Assembly (NCBI RefSeq): GCF_003590335.1
Contig: NZ_MIET01000022.1
Coordinates: 95,388-159,387, forward strand
Length of the DNA: 64,000 nt
Direction of reading: 5' to 3'
DNA from: Pseudoalteromonas sp. MSK9-3
GTDB taxonomy: Bacteria > Pseudomonadota > Gammaproteobacteria > Enterobacterales > Alteromonadaceae
In this document: piece after piece, positions 18,451 through 28,344 of the stretch
Layout: each line of letters opens with the position of its first letter
Position numbering within the stretch: the stretch's first letter is position 1
The notes under the pieces: generated by a model
Database searches by the model: none
What the model was told of the DNA's origin: nothing
The model's input: the letters and a program-made list of their open reading frames with translations, nothing else
Program-made: the position numbers and the translations under genes

Positions 18451-19083
18451 TTAACGATGGGCTAAAATGAGCTCTGGTAACTCATTAAAATGCCGTAAAA
18501 TGTATTGTGCTTCGGTGGCATAGGTTGGTACATCATCTGGGGCATAAAAACAGGCTCGCATACTCGCATTATGCGCTGCTTGAATGTCGTATAGGTAGTC
18601 GCCCACATAAATACAGTGCTCTGCATTAAAGCCCCATTGCTTCGCAATATCTAGCAAAGCGGTTGGATCTGGCTTTGCAGGAGCATCATCTCGCGTGATC
18701 AAATGTGAAATTGATATCGCGCATTGTTTCAATTTAAGCTCTGCCGCTTTTCCATAATTTCGCGTCACAATGGCCATGGGAATACCCAGTTTATCAAGCT
18801 GCTCTAAGCTTTCTTGAACACCGGGCAGTACCTGTGAATGCTGCGCGTCCATTAGCTCATGCTGATGTACGATATGCATGGCTTCTTCGCGCATGTAGGG
18901 TGACGGCAAGTTCTCTATGTATGTTAATAGGTCTTGGTCATGCGGACATCCAATTTGCGCTTTAATAATTGAAAAATCGAGTGACGAGCTAACCAGCGTG
19001 CCGTCTAGGTCGAAAATAACGCCCTTTATTTGTGGTTGGATCACTGCTTTAATATCTCGTTGCATTGCCGTTACATGTCCCAT
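18451..19083 (-). CDS. HAD-superfamily phosphatase, phosphoglycolate-phosphatase-like
   Basis: A 210-residue HAD hydrolase with motif I V-I-F-D-L-D-G-T-L-V, motif II in A-I-V-T-R-N and motif III/IV in K-P-D-P and Y-V-G-D-Y-L-Y-D. A helical cap lies between motifs I and II (subclass IA). It should dephosphorylate a small metabolite in the cytoplasm; the substrate cannot be told. I chose the ATG at 19083, which follows AGGGAA; a longer reading from a TTG at 19098 is less likely. It sits 90 bp upstream of the yeeN start on the same strand. Confidence 0.88.
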   Translation of the reverse strand: MGHVTAMQRDIKAVIQPQIKGVIFDLDGTLVSSSLDFSIIKAQIGCPHDQDLLTYIENLPSPYMREEAMHIVHQHELMDAQHSQVLPGVQESLEQLDKLGIPMAIVTRNYGKAAELKLKQCAISISHLITRDDAPAKPDPTALLDIAKQWGFNAEHCIYVGDYLYDIQAAHNASMRACFYAPDDVPTYATEAQYILRHFNELPELILAHR

Positions 19084-19294
19084 GGTTTCCCTGCCCAAAA
19101 AGCGTGTGTGGATATAACCTTAGTTTACGATATCCTAGCTTGCAAAGATCACCTAACAATGAAATTTTCTCACCACATATTCGTTCGATTTGACTAGGGG
19201 CAGTTGATCTTTTAGGCCTGTTTTTTGGGCCGTAACCTGGCATTTTTACTCGAATTTATAACAATGGCAGGGCAGAATTCAATTAGCCGCCGAG

Positions 19295-19930
19295 TTAGGG
19301 CTCAAGGTTAACCGACAACCAATCGTCATTACCATCAAAATGTAATGAACGCGTCGTATTGTGCACTTTAAAATTCACCATATTAACTTGCGCACACCAT
19401 ACATCTCGTAGCACTGTATTTTGCATACTTAACCGGGCGATATCATCAGGTAAGGTTGACTGCTGATAAACAAAGAAAAACGGCTTATGAATACGCGCCC
19501 CAGCATTGCGTAACGTTAATAACTGACCATTAGGCTGCTTTAACCGAATATGCGCGTGGACATACTCTGCAAACTTATTTTGCGCAGTCCGATCGGAGAA
19601 TATATCGGCCTCGTCGCCAAATAAATGTGCCACGGCGTGTTCCACATCATGTAAATAGTAACGATGTGTCAATTCTAACTCGCTACTGGTCTCATTCAAA
19701 ACGACTGTGCTGAGTGCCGCTTTTAATTGGTGAGCATGACCACTGAGTGGCAACCACAGTAAAAAAGCCCCAATGAGCACTGTGCAACGGCCTCGCTTTA
19801 TTGCAGGTTTTATATTTACTGAATTGTGCTGCCGCGGGGTTATCAAAATAGCTTCCTTAAATATGCCTGTTAAAACATCAAAATAGACGTATAAATAGCC
19901 GTTCATGCCCAGCATTGAAGACATGCTCAT
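19295..19930 (-). CDS. Exported DUF6702-like protein
   Basis: About 160 mature residues follow a hydrophobic export segment (T-V-L-I-G-A-F-L-L-W-L-P-L-S-G-H-A). The mature part begins H-Q-L-K-A-A-L-S-T-V-V-L-N-E-T-S-S-E-L-E-L-T-H-R, which resembles DUF6702 proteins (H-P-x-x-x-S-x-T-x-x-x-Y-N ... L-E-V-x-x-R-x-F-x-D-D). No function is known. The reading frame upstream of the signal segment is 45 residues longer than expected, and no good internal ATG is seen, so the true start is uncertain. The following 278 bp to the sequence upstream show no gene. Confidence 0.6.
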   Translation of the reverse strand: MSMSSMLGMNGYLYVYFDVLTGIFKEAILITPRQHNSVNIKPAIKRGRCTVLIGAFLLWLPLSGHAHQLKAALSTVVLNETSSELELTHRYYLHDVEHAVAHLFGDEADIFSDRTAQNKFAEYVHAHIRLKQPNGQLLTLRNAGARIHKPFFFVYQQSTLPDDIARLSMQNTVLRDVWCAQVNMVNFKVHNTTRSLHFDGNDDWLSVNLEP

Positions 19931-20331
19931 TGATGACCAATTTAGCTAATCTAGCAAATAAAACGCTCAGCAAATAGTCTAATTTTATTACAGTTAATGA
20001 GATAATGTAACAATAACAGAAACATGGAAAATAACACGCTATTCAGCTGTGATTAATTACTTTAGACTAAAGTACAAGTGAAAACGTTTAAAAACTCGAC
20101 TTTACTGGGCTAATTCAAGCATTCAAAGGCGTGCCATTGTGATATTTTTGAAAGTTATTATGCCCATTTTTGAAATAAATAAAGAAAGGGCAAAAAAAGT
20201 ATTGATATTTGGACCAATTTATCTTTAAAATCGCGCTCTTTTTTATTTCAGAGAAAATGAGGCCTGAAAAGTTGGCGTTAGTTTTGCTCTGTAATTTATA
20301 CCCGTTTAGTCATAGACAAGTGGTGAGCAGT
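19931..20331. other. Intergenic, 400 bp, no gene recognised
   Basis: AT-rich DNA between the divergent DUF6702-like gene and the small membrane-protein gene. It contains likely promoters for both but no repeat, RNA or conserved site that I can support. A reading frame runs into the small gene from 20209, but without a convincing ribosome site. Confidence 0.5.
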
Positions 20332-20571
20332 ATGGATTTTTATATCCTAAAAAAACAAGAAAAATTAGTTGCCATCCCTGCAGATGAGCAAAGCTGCAAG
20401 CAATATTTAGATGAAGGCTACTTTTATGTAGATAAAATCGCTGCTTGTAATGAAAAGTCTGCATTAAAAAGGCAACAGGCAAAACAAAATAGGTTTTTTA
20501 AAACACCTACTTTATTGTTATTGCTTGTTTTACCAATCATTATTTTTGCTTCGTTACAGATAACCCGTTAA
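20332..20571 (+). CDS. Small membrane protein, unknown function
   Basis: A 79-residue protein reading from the ATG at 20332, preceded by GGTGAG. A charged, soluble first half (M-D-F-Y-I-L-K-K-Q-E-K) ends in N-E-K-S-A-L-K-R-Q-Q-A-K, followed by one C-terminal membrane helix (T-P-T-L-L-L-L-L-V-L-P-I-I-I-F-A). It would be a tail-anchored protein with its soluble part in the cytoplasm. Longer in-frame starts at 20209 and 20257 exist. It lies 55 bp before sbcD on the same strand, but no link is known. Confidence 0.6.
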   Translation: MDFYILKKQEKLVAIPADEQSCKQYLDEGYFYVDKIAACNEKSALKRQQAKQNRFFKTPTLLLLLVLPIIIFASLQITR

Positions 20572-20625
20572 ACAAATCTGCTTTGCAATGCTATATTAGC
20601 GTCTCGATGAGTATAGGGACGCTTA

Positions 20626-21843
20626 ATGAAAGTACTGCACACCTCCGACTGGCACCTTGGTCAGCAATTTTATGAACATAATCGGACACAAGAGCATAAC
20701 GCTTTTCTCTCTTGGCTTTGCAATACGCTTGCTGAGCAAGTAATTGATGTATTGGTGATTGCAGGGGATATATATCATACTGCAACCCCTCCAGCCTACG
20801 CAGAGCAGCAACTATACACCTTCATTAAACACGCCAAAGCGAGTCGCCCAGCTTTGCAAGTCGTGATCATCGCCGGTAATCATGACTCAGCAAATCGCAT
20901 CGAAACAGCCAAACCCCTATTGCAAGCGTTTGATACCCACGTTGTTGGCAGATATAACAAACATGCACCTGAGGATGTTGTGTTATCCATTACAAGCGAG
21001 CAAGGGCCTTTAACAGTTGTCGCAATGCCCTTTTTACGCGCTGGCGATTTAACACTTGATAACCAACTTCCAGATGCTTATCAGCAAGGGGTTGGTACAG
21101 CCTATCACGAGAGCATTTCCCATGCGCTGTCGATTAAGCAAGGCCCTTTATTGGTTATGGGACACCTGCATGCCAAAGGCGGGGATATCTCCAGTGATTC
21201 AGAGCGCAATATCGCGATAGGTGGGTTTGACTCTATCAACGCCTCTATATTTTCAGACCATGCAGATTACGTCGCACTGGGTCATTTACACAAATCACAA
21301 CGCGTCGCAAAAAGCGAATTCATACGATATTGCGGCACGCCAATGCCCATGTCGTTTTCAGAACGGCACTATCAACATCAGGTACTCATAGCGCAATTTA
21401 ATGCCCAAACCTGCACGTCTGTAACACCGTTACTGGTACCACGCTATCAAGATGTGTGCTTATTACCCGAAAAAGGCAGTGCAACCCTTGATGAACTGTG
21501 CAAGTTAATAAGCCAACTACCGAGCGAGCAAGATACCCCCCCTCTTTATGTACGCTTGCGGCTAAACGCCACAGAAACAGACAGTCAGTTTCGCGCAAAA
21601 ATAGATGAGGCGTTAGCTGGCAAACATGTGCTTTTTTGCGGTATTGAACGTGTGCGAACCAATGCTGATCATGATCAACAAGCACAATTTGACGATTTGG
21701 GCCGTGTGGAGCAGCTCGATCCCGCTCAGTTACTCGATTTGGCATTTAAACACCATATGGGGAGCGCTGAGCAAGTGCCCGACGCAATACAACAGTGCTT
21801 AGCTCACGTACTCACTACATTGGATGAGGTAGACCAATCATGA
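20626..21843 (+). CDS. sbcD: SbcD nuclease subunit (Mre11-like)
   Basis: A 405-residue SbcD with the full phosphoesterase motif set: H-T-S-D-W-H-L-G (I), G-D-I-Y-H (II), G-N-H-D-S (III), G-H-L-H-A-K-G (IV) and L-G-H-L-H-K-S (V). With SbcC it forms the ATP-dependent double-strand nuclease that cuts hairpins and cruciforms at stalled forks. The stop codon overlaps the sbcC ATG by 4 bp (translational coupling). This host carries many palindromes (see 1596-2667 and 31984-32427), which are natural SbcCD targets; that link is inference. Confidence 0.97.
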   Translation: MKVLHTSDWHLGQQFYEHNRTQEHNAFLSWLCNTLAEQVIDVLVIAGDIYHTATPPAYAEQQLYTFIKHAKASRPALQVVIIAGNHDSANRIETAKPLLQAFDTHVVGRYNKHAPEDVVLSITSEQGPLTVVAMPFLRAGDLTLDNQLPDAYQQGVGTAYHESISHALSIKQGPLLVMGHLHAKGGDISSDSERNIAIGGFDSINASIFSDHADYVALGHLHKSQRVAKSEFIRYCGTPMPMSFSERHYQHQVLIAQFNAQTCTSVTPLLVPRYQDVCLLPEKGSATLDELCKLISQLPSEQDTPPLYVRLRLNATETDSQFRAKIDEALAGKHVLFCGIERVRTNADHDQQAQFDDLGRVEQLDPAQLLDLAFKHHMGSAEQVPDAIQQCLAHVLTTLDEVDQS

Positions 21844-24800
21844 AGCTCATTAGCGTCACGCTGACTAATCTCGCATCCATCACCCAGGCAACAATTGATT
21901 TTGAGCAAACACCACTGCAACAAAGTGGTTTATTTGCTATTACTGGCGATACTGGCGCAGGAAAAAGCACCTTGCTCGATGCTATTTGCTTAGCGTTATA
22001 TGCAAAGACCGCTCGCCTTAAAAACGATTTAAAGAATACAGTTGCCTTTAATGGTGACGAAATAAAGCTGAATGACCCTCGTAATTTATTACGCCGAGGA
22101 TGCGCACAAGGCAGCGCCGAAGTGCTATTTATCGGACAAGACAATCAACGCTACAAAGCGTGCTGGAAGGTCGCACGCGCACGCAACAAAGTAGATGGTC
22201 GGCTTAAAGTAGCCGAACACGAAATATACGCCTTAGCTGATGAGACACTCATTGCCCAAAAATCAGCTGCGGTAAAGTGCACTGAGCAGCTCATTGGCTT
22301 AAACTTTGAGCAATTCACACGTGCTGTACTGCTTGCTCAGCATGAGTTTTCAGCCTTTTTAAAAGCCAGCAGTGATGAAAGGGCGCAACTGTTAGAGTGC
22401 TTAACGGGGACTGATAAATTTAGCCGCATCGGACAGACAATATTCGAGCTACATAAAAATAAAAAAGTCGAATTAGAGCAATTGCGTTTGAGCTTAGAAG
22501 CCTATTCTTTGTTAAGTGATGAAGAGCTTGATGACATTACGATACAAAATAGGCAACATCACGCAGCATTAGAAGAGTATAAGCAACAGCAAAAGCACAT
22601 AGAACAACAAAAAAACTGGCTGCAAACTGGCCAAGCTATACAAAGCAAAGTACAAGATCATACCACGCAGTTAAATCATGTTGCAGAGCAGCTTTCAACA
22701 CAATCAGCAGAATTTGAGTTAGCACAATTGGCAACCGTTGTAGCGCAAATCTCAGATAATAGGGCTCAAGCCAAGCAGCTCATAGTACAACACAAAGAAT
22801 GTACTTTAGAGCACGCGCAGCTTAATAAGGTGGATCTCACTGAAGAGATCAGAAAAAAAGAAGTCCAGCACCGCGACTTCATTGCTATAGAATCACAAAC
22901 TAAAGCAACCTTTGAACAACAACAGCCAAGTATTATTCAAGTGAGAACACTTGATACAAACCGCACCGCAAACAAAGCCCAATTAGACAATGCACAGCGC
23001 GAGGTTGAGACAATACAATGTACGCTCGATAAAACAGCAGCAGAGCAGCAAGCCCTGCAGAAAAATTTGTCAGACGATAATGCCAAAGCCACACAATTGC
23101 GTGACACATTAAATAGCGATCCTCAGGGTGTTGCTGCATTACCACATTGGCAGCACCTTAGTGCATTGCTATTAAAGTTAGAACAATTAGCGACTCAGCG
23201 AACTACGCTCAGCAATGAACGCCAAGCAGCGACTCAACAAGTCACTCAGCTCGCTGAGCGGTGTGCACCGCTCACACTGCAAGTCGACAAACAACAGCAA
23301 CACAGTTTACAGATTGAGACACAATTAAACGCCCTAAAACAAGAGATTGCTCAGCTTGACTATGAAGCCATTCAACAGCGCCGTTTTGCGTTGCAGAGCG
23401 GGTTAGCGTGCAAAGAATCACTGCGTAATGTCGATACTGAGTTAACTCTATTACAGGTAGAATTAGATAAAACTCGCCACCAGCAGCACAGTTTAACGCT
23501 ACAACTAAAAGATACTGAGCAACAAACCGAGTTAGCAAAACAGCGTGTTGCACTCACTCAGGATAATTATAACCAAGTACAACTGAGAGCCAGTGAAAAT
23601 ATTAGTGCCTTACGCAGTGCGCTTCAGCCAGGCAAAGAGTGTGTCGTCTGTGGCGCAACAGAGCATCCCTACGGCGTAGAGCATATCGATGAACATTGGC
23701 AAAATTTGCTCGATGACTTTAAAGTGCAAAAAGCGCAAGCAGAGCAAGCATTGCAACAAGCTCAAACGCGTTATACTGAGCACCTGAGCACACTCGAAGC
23801 CGTTAATGTCCAACTACAAGTCACGTTGCAGCAGCAAGCGCAACTAGGGCTCAAATCGCAGCAATTAACCACACAGTTAAATGAATTGGGCGAAGTTGCT
23901 ACTTTATCTGATGAGCAGTGCCATAGCCAGATAACATCATTGCAAGCGCAGCTTACACAGTATAGTGCGCTATCAGCCCAACAACAGGATGCGTGGCAAC
24001 AGTTTCAACAGGCGCAAACCGCATTGCAAGCAGTCCAAACTGAGCTGAAAAATACCGAACAAGCTTTACAACAACACCAGCACACAACACAACACTGTGA
24101 CCACCAGTTAACACAGTTAAACCAAGATATCTGCGACATTGAGCGACAAGCCCAGCAACTTTTTAATGATGAGAATTGGTGGTCACTTTTTTCAGAGCAA
24201 AATCACCAAGCGCGGTTATCTCTCACGGCTCGAATTGAACAGCTACAACATGTTGAGCACTCTCTAAACCTCCTAGCCACATCGCAACAAAATGCGCGCA
24301 ATGCATTAGATGTTATTTTAGCGCAGCATGCAGAGCAAACGCTGCAATGTGGAAATGCACAGCATCGCGTTGATACCTTAGCTGCCAGTGCACTGCAACT
24401 TGATCAAGCACGCGCATTATTGCTGCCCCTTGAGCAAACCCCTGAACAGTGGCAACAGGCTTTGCAATTGGCGGTAGATAATGCGCAGCAACAAGTAGTT
24501 GAAGTAAACAGTACGCTTGCAACGCTTGCCCATGCTCTGCAAGAAAAAACCTTGAAACAAGCCAATTTGCAGCAGCAACTGAGCCAAATCGACCAGCAAA
24601 CTCAAACCGTAGAACAGCGCTTTGCACAGTGGCTGTCACAGCAACAGCCGGTCTTCCCGCAGTTAGACGCTGAGTTAATCGATTCAATTTTATGCCAAGA
24701 CCAAACGCACTTTTTGGCACTGCATGCACAGCACAAGCAACTAACAACACAGCATGATCAAATACAAGCGACTTTGGTGCACCTGCAAGCTGAATATACT

Positions 24801-25493
24801 CAGCATCAAGCACATGCTATGACTGATAAGTCTGTCACTGAGCTTAACGCAAGCCTTGATAAACTAAATCAACAACAGCAAGCGACTCAAACGCTGTGGC
24901 TTGAATGTAATACTTTGCTGACCCAGCACGAAAAGAATGTGGCGCAATTACAAGAAAAACAAACCCAGCTGTCCGCTCTGCAGGCAGATTACGAACACTG
25001 GCATTTACTCGATAAACTCCTAGGCGACGCCACAGGGAAAAAGTTACGTAACATTGCCCAAACGCAGACCTTAAAAATATTATTACAATATGCAAATCAG
25101 CATCTTCAGAGCCTATCAAAACGATACAAGTTAACGGTGATTGGCCACTCACTTGATATTGCCATTATTGATAAAGATATGGCTGACGAGCAACGTTCTG
25201 TGAATACCTTATCTGGTGGCGAGTCATTTTTAGTGTCTCTGGCCTTGGCATTGGGACTTGCTTCTTTATCTTCGAATAAAGTACACATTGGTTCACTCTT
25301 TATTGACGAAGGCTTTGGTACTTTAGACCCAGAAACATTGAGTGTCGCGCTAGATGCGCTAGACTCTCTGCAAGCACAAGGGCGCAAAGTAGGGGTGATT
25401 TCACACGTAAGTGAAATGACCGAACGCGTAGCGACGCAAATACAGGTTAAAAAGCAACCCGGTGGCTATTCAAGTCTTACGGTAAAAGGATAA
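21840..25493 (+). CDS. sbcC: SbcC ATPase subunit (Rad50-like)
   Basis: A 1217-residue SMC-like ATPase. Walker A is G-D-T-G-A-G-K-S-T near residue 36. Two very long Gln-rich coiled coils flank the zinc hook Cys-Val-Val-Cys at residues 601-604. The C-terminal lobe carries signature L-S-G-G-E-S-F and Walker B L-F-I-D-E-G-F-G-T-L-D. Length fits gammaproteobacterial SbcC (about 1050-1230). The unusually high Gln and Leu content of the coils is a feature of this lineage. It is coupled to sbcD by a 4-bp overlap, and the methyltransferase gene starts 3 bp after its stop. Confidence 0.97.
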   Translation: MKLISVTLTNLASITQATIDFEQTPLQQSGLFAITGDTGAGKSTLLDAICLALYAKTARLKNDLKNTVAFNGDEIKLNDPRNLLRRGCAQGSAEVLFIGQDNQRYKACWKVARARNKVDGRLKVAEHEIYALADETLIAQKSAAVKCTEQLIGLNFEQFTRAVLLAQHEFSAFLKASSDERAQLLECLTGTDKFSRIGQTIFELHKNKKVELEQLRLSLEAYSLLSDEELDDITIQNRQHHAALEEYKQQQKHIEQQKNWLQTGQAIQSKVQDHTTQLNHVAEQLSTQSAEFELAQLATVVAQISDNRAQAKQLIVQHKECTLEHAQLNKVDLTEEIRKKEVQHRDFIAIESQTKATFEQQQPSIIQVRTLDTNRTANKAQLDNAQREVETIQCTLDKTAAEQQALQKNLSDDNAKATQLRDTLNSDPQGVAALPHWQHLSALLLKLEQLATQRTTLSNERQAATQQVTQLAERCAPLTLQVDKQQQHSLQIETQLNALKQEIAQLDYEAIQQRRFALQSGLACKESLRNVDTELTLLQVELDKTRHQQHSLTLQLKDTEQQTELAKQRVALTQDNYNQVQLRASENISALRSALQPGKECVVCGATEHPYGVEHIDEHWQNLLDDFKVQKAQAEQALQQAQTRYTEHLSTLEAVNVQLQVTLQQQAQLGLKSQQLTTQLNELGEVATLSDEQCHSQITSLQAQLTQYSALSAQQQDAWQQFQQAQTALQAVQTELKNTEQALQQHQHTTQHCDHQLTQLNQDICDIERQAQQLFNDENWWSLFSEQNHQARLSLTARIEQLQHVEHSLNLLATSQQNARNALDVILAQHAEQTLQCGNAQHRVDTLAASALQLDQARALLLPLEQTPEQWQQALQLAVDNAQQQVVEVNSTLATLAHALQEKTLKQANLQQQLSQIDQQTQTVEQRFAQWLSQQQPVFPQLDAELIDSILCQDQTHFLALHAQHKQLTTQHDQIQATLVHLQAEYTQHQAHAMTDKSVTELNASLDKLNQQQQATQTLWLECNTLLTQHEKNVAQLQEKQTQLSALQADYEHWHLLDKLLGDATGKKLRNIAQTQTLKILLQYANQHLQSLSKRYKLTVIGHSLDIAIIDKDMADEQRSVNTLSGGESFLVSLALALGLASLSSNKVHIGSLFIDEGFGTLDPETLSVALDALDSLQAQGRKVGVISHVSEMTERVATQIQVKKQPGGYSSLTVKG

Positions 25494-25496
25494 TGT

Positions 25497-26162
25497 ATGC
25501 CGCACTTTCAAGGTGATGAAGCTGTAAATTATGATGCAAAAATTACAAAGTTAGTACCTGGGTATGAGCTATTACACCAGCTCACTGGCGCACAGTTACT
25601 CACTTTGCTCCCTGATGACTCTGTTATTTTAGTCGTTGGTGCGGGAACCGGTCGAGATATCATAGAACTTGCCAGTATAAATGAAAGTTGGCACTTTATT
25701 GCTCAAGATATCTCTGCTGATATGCTCGATATTGCAAAGACACAATTTACCGACCATGGTCTGCTATCTCGTGTTACGTTTCATTATGGTGAACTCACCA
25801 CATTAGATACACCCGTTGATGCTGCACTGTGTTTACTGGTGATGCATTTTTTACCCGACAACGGGGATAAAGACACATTACTACACTCAATCCGACGCAA
25901 CATGGTGTCATCAGGGGCGGTTTTTATAGCTGATTTAGTTGTGCCTGAAACCAAGTTTGAACGTGAAGCTCAACTGGCAATGTGTCGTACATTAGGGCTA
26001 ACGGAAATAGGAGAGCAGCGTATGCGTCATAACTTAAGCCATGAGTTTTACCCACTTAATCGCATACGCTTGGCTGAGTTACTTGAAACATCAGGATTTT
26101 CAAACCCACATCACTATTTCAAAGCACTTGGCTTTTCAGGGGTTGTTTGCCACGCTTTGTAG
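25497..26162 (+). CDS. SAM-dependent methyltransferase, class I
   Basis: A 221-residue class I methyltransferase with motif I V-V-G-A-G-T-G-R-D near residue 45, acidic motif II A-Q-D-I-S-A-D-M, and L-C-L-L-V-M-H-F-L-P-D after strand 4. The layout (D-E-A-V-N-Y-D start) resembles small-molecule (UbiE/TrmK-like) methyltransferases; the substrate is unknown. It starts 3 bp after sbcC and so is probably co-transcribed with sbcDC. Its last 44 bp overlap the 3' end of the receiver gene on the other strand. Confidence 0.88.
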   Translation: MPHFQGDEAVNYDAKITKLVPGYELLHQLTGAQLLTLLPDDSVILVVGAGTGRDIIELASINESWHFIAQDISADMLDIAKTQFTDHGLLSRVTFHYGELTTLDTPVDAALCLLVMHFLPDNGDKDTLLHSIRRNMVSSGAVFIADLVVPETKFEREAQLAMCRTLGLTEIGEQRMRHNLSHEFYPLNRIRLAELLETSGFSNPHHYFKALGFSGVVCHAL

Positions 26163-26517
26163 CAATACACTGAAGCTGTTTTTCTAAAGTATTTAAGCAG
26201 AACGGCTTCACTATGATCCCATCAACTCTGGCGGAGATCAGCTTTAGCAACGTACGACGGTTGTCTTCACACGTCACCACCAAAATAGCCATTTTATGAC
26301 AAGCAAGCTCGTGTTTTACTTTATCAATCAACATGGTGCCGTCCATTTTTGGCATGTTCAAATCCGTCACTAACAGATCAAACTTTTGTTTTTTCAAATA
26401 AGAGACAGCCTGCATGCCATCAGTCGCTTCTGTGATGTCTGTGTATTTCAACTTGCGTAACATATTGATTAGAACATGCCGCATCAGTGGCATATCATCG
26501 ACGACTAAAACCTTCAT
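26119..26517 (-). CDS. Single-domain response regulator (CheY-like)
   Basis: A 132-residue stand-alone receiver: D-D at 7-8 (V-V-D-D-M), phosphoacceptor Asp in L-V-T-D-L-N-M-P-K-M-D-G, T in V-V-T-C-E-D, and Lys in V-K-P-F. It ends with a 15-residue basic tail. The sequence R-H-V-L-I-N-M-L-R and the ending T-L-E-K-Q-L are shared with the receiver at 39885, so the two are paralogues. CheY-like proteins of this sort carry phosphate to a flagellar motor or another output partner, which is unknown here. It is convergent with, and overlaps, the methyltransferase gene by 44 bp. Confidence 0.92.
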   Translation of the reverse strand: MKVLVVDDMPLMRHVLINMLRKLKYTDITEATDGMQAVSYLKKQKFDLLVTDLNMPKMDGTMLIDKVKHELACHKMAILVVTCEDNRRTLLKLISARVDGIIVKPFCLNTLEKQLQCIATKRGKQPLKSQVL

Positions 26518-26556
26518 CCTTTACCTAACTCTTATACCAACCTTGTTAGTGAGAGA

Positions 26557-27084
26557 TTAGTCAAGGCTATCTAAAATGCCACATAATTTGCTAATTTTAA
26601 TATTACTTAGCTGTCGGTAGTCAAAGTACGGACACACCACTAAGTTTAAGGTTCTGTCTACTGCAAACTCGTCATCTAGCCACTCTAGTGTGTTAGTAAA
26701 AATCTGATCTCGCAATAACTTTTTGGCATACGTTCGCCCTGCAATAATGTGATATTTGTAGAGTTTCTCACCAATTTTAGGAGGGCTAAACAACAAAGCT
26801 TCCTGACTATGCTGCTGTAATAAACAATTATCACGATATTTTTGCCATGTATCATACTTAGTAAAATTATGATCTCTATGATTTAGCTGCGCAATAAACT
26901 TAGCATAAACATTGAACACTTTACGCCACCCATTTCCAGATGCCATATTAATCGCGTTAATTTCACCACCAATAAGTGCCTGTATTTCATTTAAATTATG
27001 ATATTCGGACATGGGGGGAGGGCGCTCAATATAAACAGCAATTAGCCCCGTGTCAGCGCCAAAACCCTGAGTTAGTATTTTCAT
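26557..27084 (-). CDS. Conserved hypothetical protein (possibly DUF6942)
   Basis: A 175-residue cytoplasmic protein I cannot assign with confidence. It contains [27 protein letters not shown], an [17 protein letters not shown] segment and L-L-F-S-P-P. From memory this resembles a marine gammaproteobacterial family (DUF6942), without known function. Its ATG overlaps the stop of yaiI by 4 bp, so the two are translated from one mRNA. Confidence 0.65.
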   Translation of the reverse strand: MKILTQGFGADTGLIAVYIERPPPMSEYHNLNEIQALIGGEINAINMASGNGWRKVFNVYAKFIAQLNHRDHNFTKYDTWQKYRDNCLLQQHSQEALLFSPPKIGEKLYKYHIIAGRTYAKKLLRDQIFTNTLEWLDDEFAVDRTLNLVVCPYFDYRQLSNIKISKLCGILDSLD

Positions 27085-27533
27085 GATTTAGCACGTTGTA
27101 AAATACGGTCTAGCGCATTACCAAACGCTTGTTTATCCGTTGCTGACAGCTTTGCTGGGCCTCCGCTCATTTCCACACCGCTACTGCGCATTGTATCCAT
27201 GAAATCACGCATATTGAGAATCGATTTAATATTATGCTCCGTATATTCTTCGCCTCGGGGGTTAATCGCATGTACCTTGAGCTCAACCACTTCAGCAGCT
27301 AGGGGAATGTCTGAGGTGATCACGATGTCGCCTGGTTGTACCCGCTTTACGATTTCATTGTCTGCAATATCAAACCCTTGATTAACCCGTAGTAACGTCA
27401 CAAATTGAGTTGCAGGTACTCGCATTGCGTGATTTGCCACAAGTGTTGTTTGTGTTTGCGTGCGCTGTGCTGCACGAAAAATAATTTCTTTTATTGGCGT
27501 AGGACAAGCATCTGCATCAACCCAAATTTGCAT
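27081..27533 (-). CDS. yaiI: YaiI/YqxD family protein (UPF0178, DUF188)
   Basis: About 150 residues with the diagnostic N-terminus I-W-V-D-A-D-A-C-P, then [14 protein letters not shown] and the C-terminal [12 protein letters not shown]. The DUF188 family has a PIN-like fold, and an RNA- or nucleotide-related role is suspected but not proven. I chose the ATG at 27533; an in-frame upstream start at 27584 would add 17 residues ahead of the conserved beginning. It is divergent from the lipocalin gene and overlaps the downstream hypothetical gene by 4 bp. Confidence 0.92.
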   Translation of the reverse strand: MQIWVDADACPTPIKEIIFRAAQRTQTQTTLVANHAMRVPATQFVTLLRVNQGFDIADNEIVKRVQPGDIVITSDIPLAAEVVELKVHAINPRGEEYTEHNIKSILNMRDFMDTMRSSGVEMSGGPAKLSATDKQAFGNALDRILQRAKS

Positions 27534-27644
27534 AGTAAAACCTCTGGTAGAATTGGTAGGTAAAATAATGATCTTGGCGACCATTGTAATCGTAACGCTC
27601 TATAATTTAAATTAATTAAACATTTTGACTGTAGGCATAACACC

Positions 27645-28175
27645 ATGCATAAAATTATGACGTTTGTATGTGTTTTATTTTTCACTGGATGCACAGGCAT
27701 AGCAGAAGGAATAAAACCGGTTACCGAGCTCGACATCGAAAAATATCAAGGAAAGTGGTACGAGATTGCACGGTTAGACCATCGGTTTGAACGGGGCATG
27801 AGCAGGGTAACCGCAAACTATGCATTGAAACCTGATGGCTATGTAGAAGTAATAAACAGAGGTTATGTCGATGAAGAACAAAACTGGAAACAAGCCATTG
27901 GCAAAGCTAAGTTTGTCGGAGATAAACCAAACGGCCATTTAAAAGTGTCTTTCTTTGGCCCTTTTTATGGATCGTACGTTATTTTTGAACTGGATAAAGA
28001 AAACTATCAATATGCCTACATTACTAGCTACAACAAAGACTATTTATGGCTGCTTTCAAGGACGCCTAGCGTCTCTGAGCAACGTCTAACCCACTTTATT
28101 AGCACAGCCACGCGCTATGGATTTGACACCGATGCGCTCATATTCATGACGCATAATGACACAAAGACACCTTAA
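27645..28175 (+). CDS. blc: Bacterial lipocalin, outer-membrane lipoprotein
   Basis: A 176-residue lipocalin with a lipoprotein signal (F-F-T-G-C, Cys16), the GXW motif in Y-Q-G-K-W-Y-E-I-A-R-L-D-H-R-F-E-R, a central G-x-L-K-V-S-F-F-G-P-F-Y and a typical Y-A-Y-I-T-S-Y-N-K-D-Y-L-W-L-L-S-R strand. Blc-type lipocalins bind fatty acids or lysophospholipids in the outer membrane under envelope stress. It lies alone, divergent from yaiI. Confidence 0.95.
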   Translation: MHKIMTFVCVLFFTGCTGIAEGIKPVTELDIEKYQGKWYEIARLDHRFERGMSRVTANYALKPDGYVEVINRGYVDEEQNWKQAIGKAKFVGDKPNGHLKVSFFGPFYGSYVIFELDKENYQYAYITSYNKDYLWLLSRTPSVSEQRLTHFISTATRYGFDTDALIFMTHNDTKTP

Positions 28176-28344
28176 CGCTTTACTGTAAAGCCCCTTGACA
28201 GTGAAGGCCCCGAACACCAAGCCCCAATAAGGCAGTCTTATAACTGTCTGAAAAATTTAATATTAGTGTCAGGTACTTGTAACCGGTCCACGCAACACTG
28301 TTGTCTGTTTTAAAAACAACAATGATAGCAATCTGGAGTAACTG

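Noticed and set aside
24313..24813. Minus-strand gene within sbcC
   Set aside because: Shadow of the Gln-rich coiled coil; the sbcC frame is intact and conserved.
28268..28344. Pho box upstream of the PhoX-like gene
   Set aside because: Two scattered GTC-type half-sites exist, but the 11-bp register of a PhoB box is not met.
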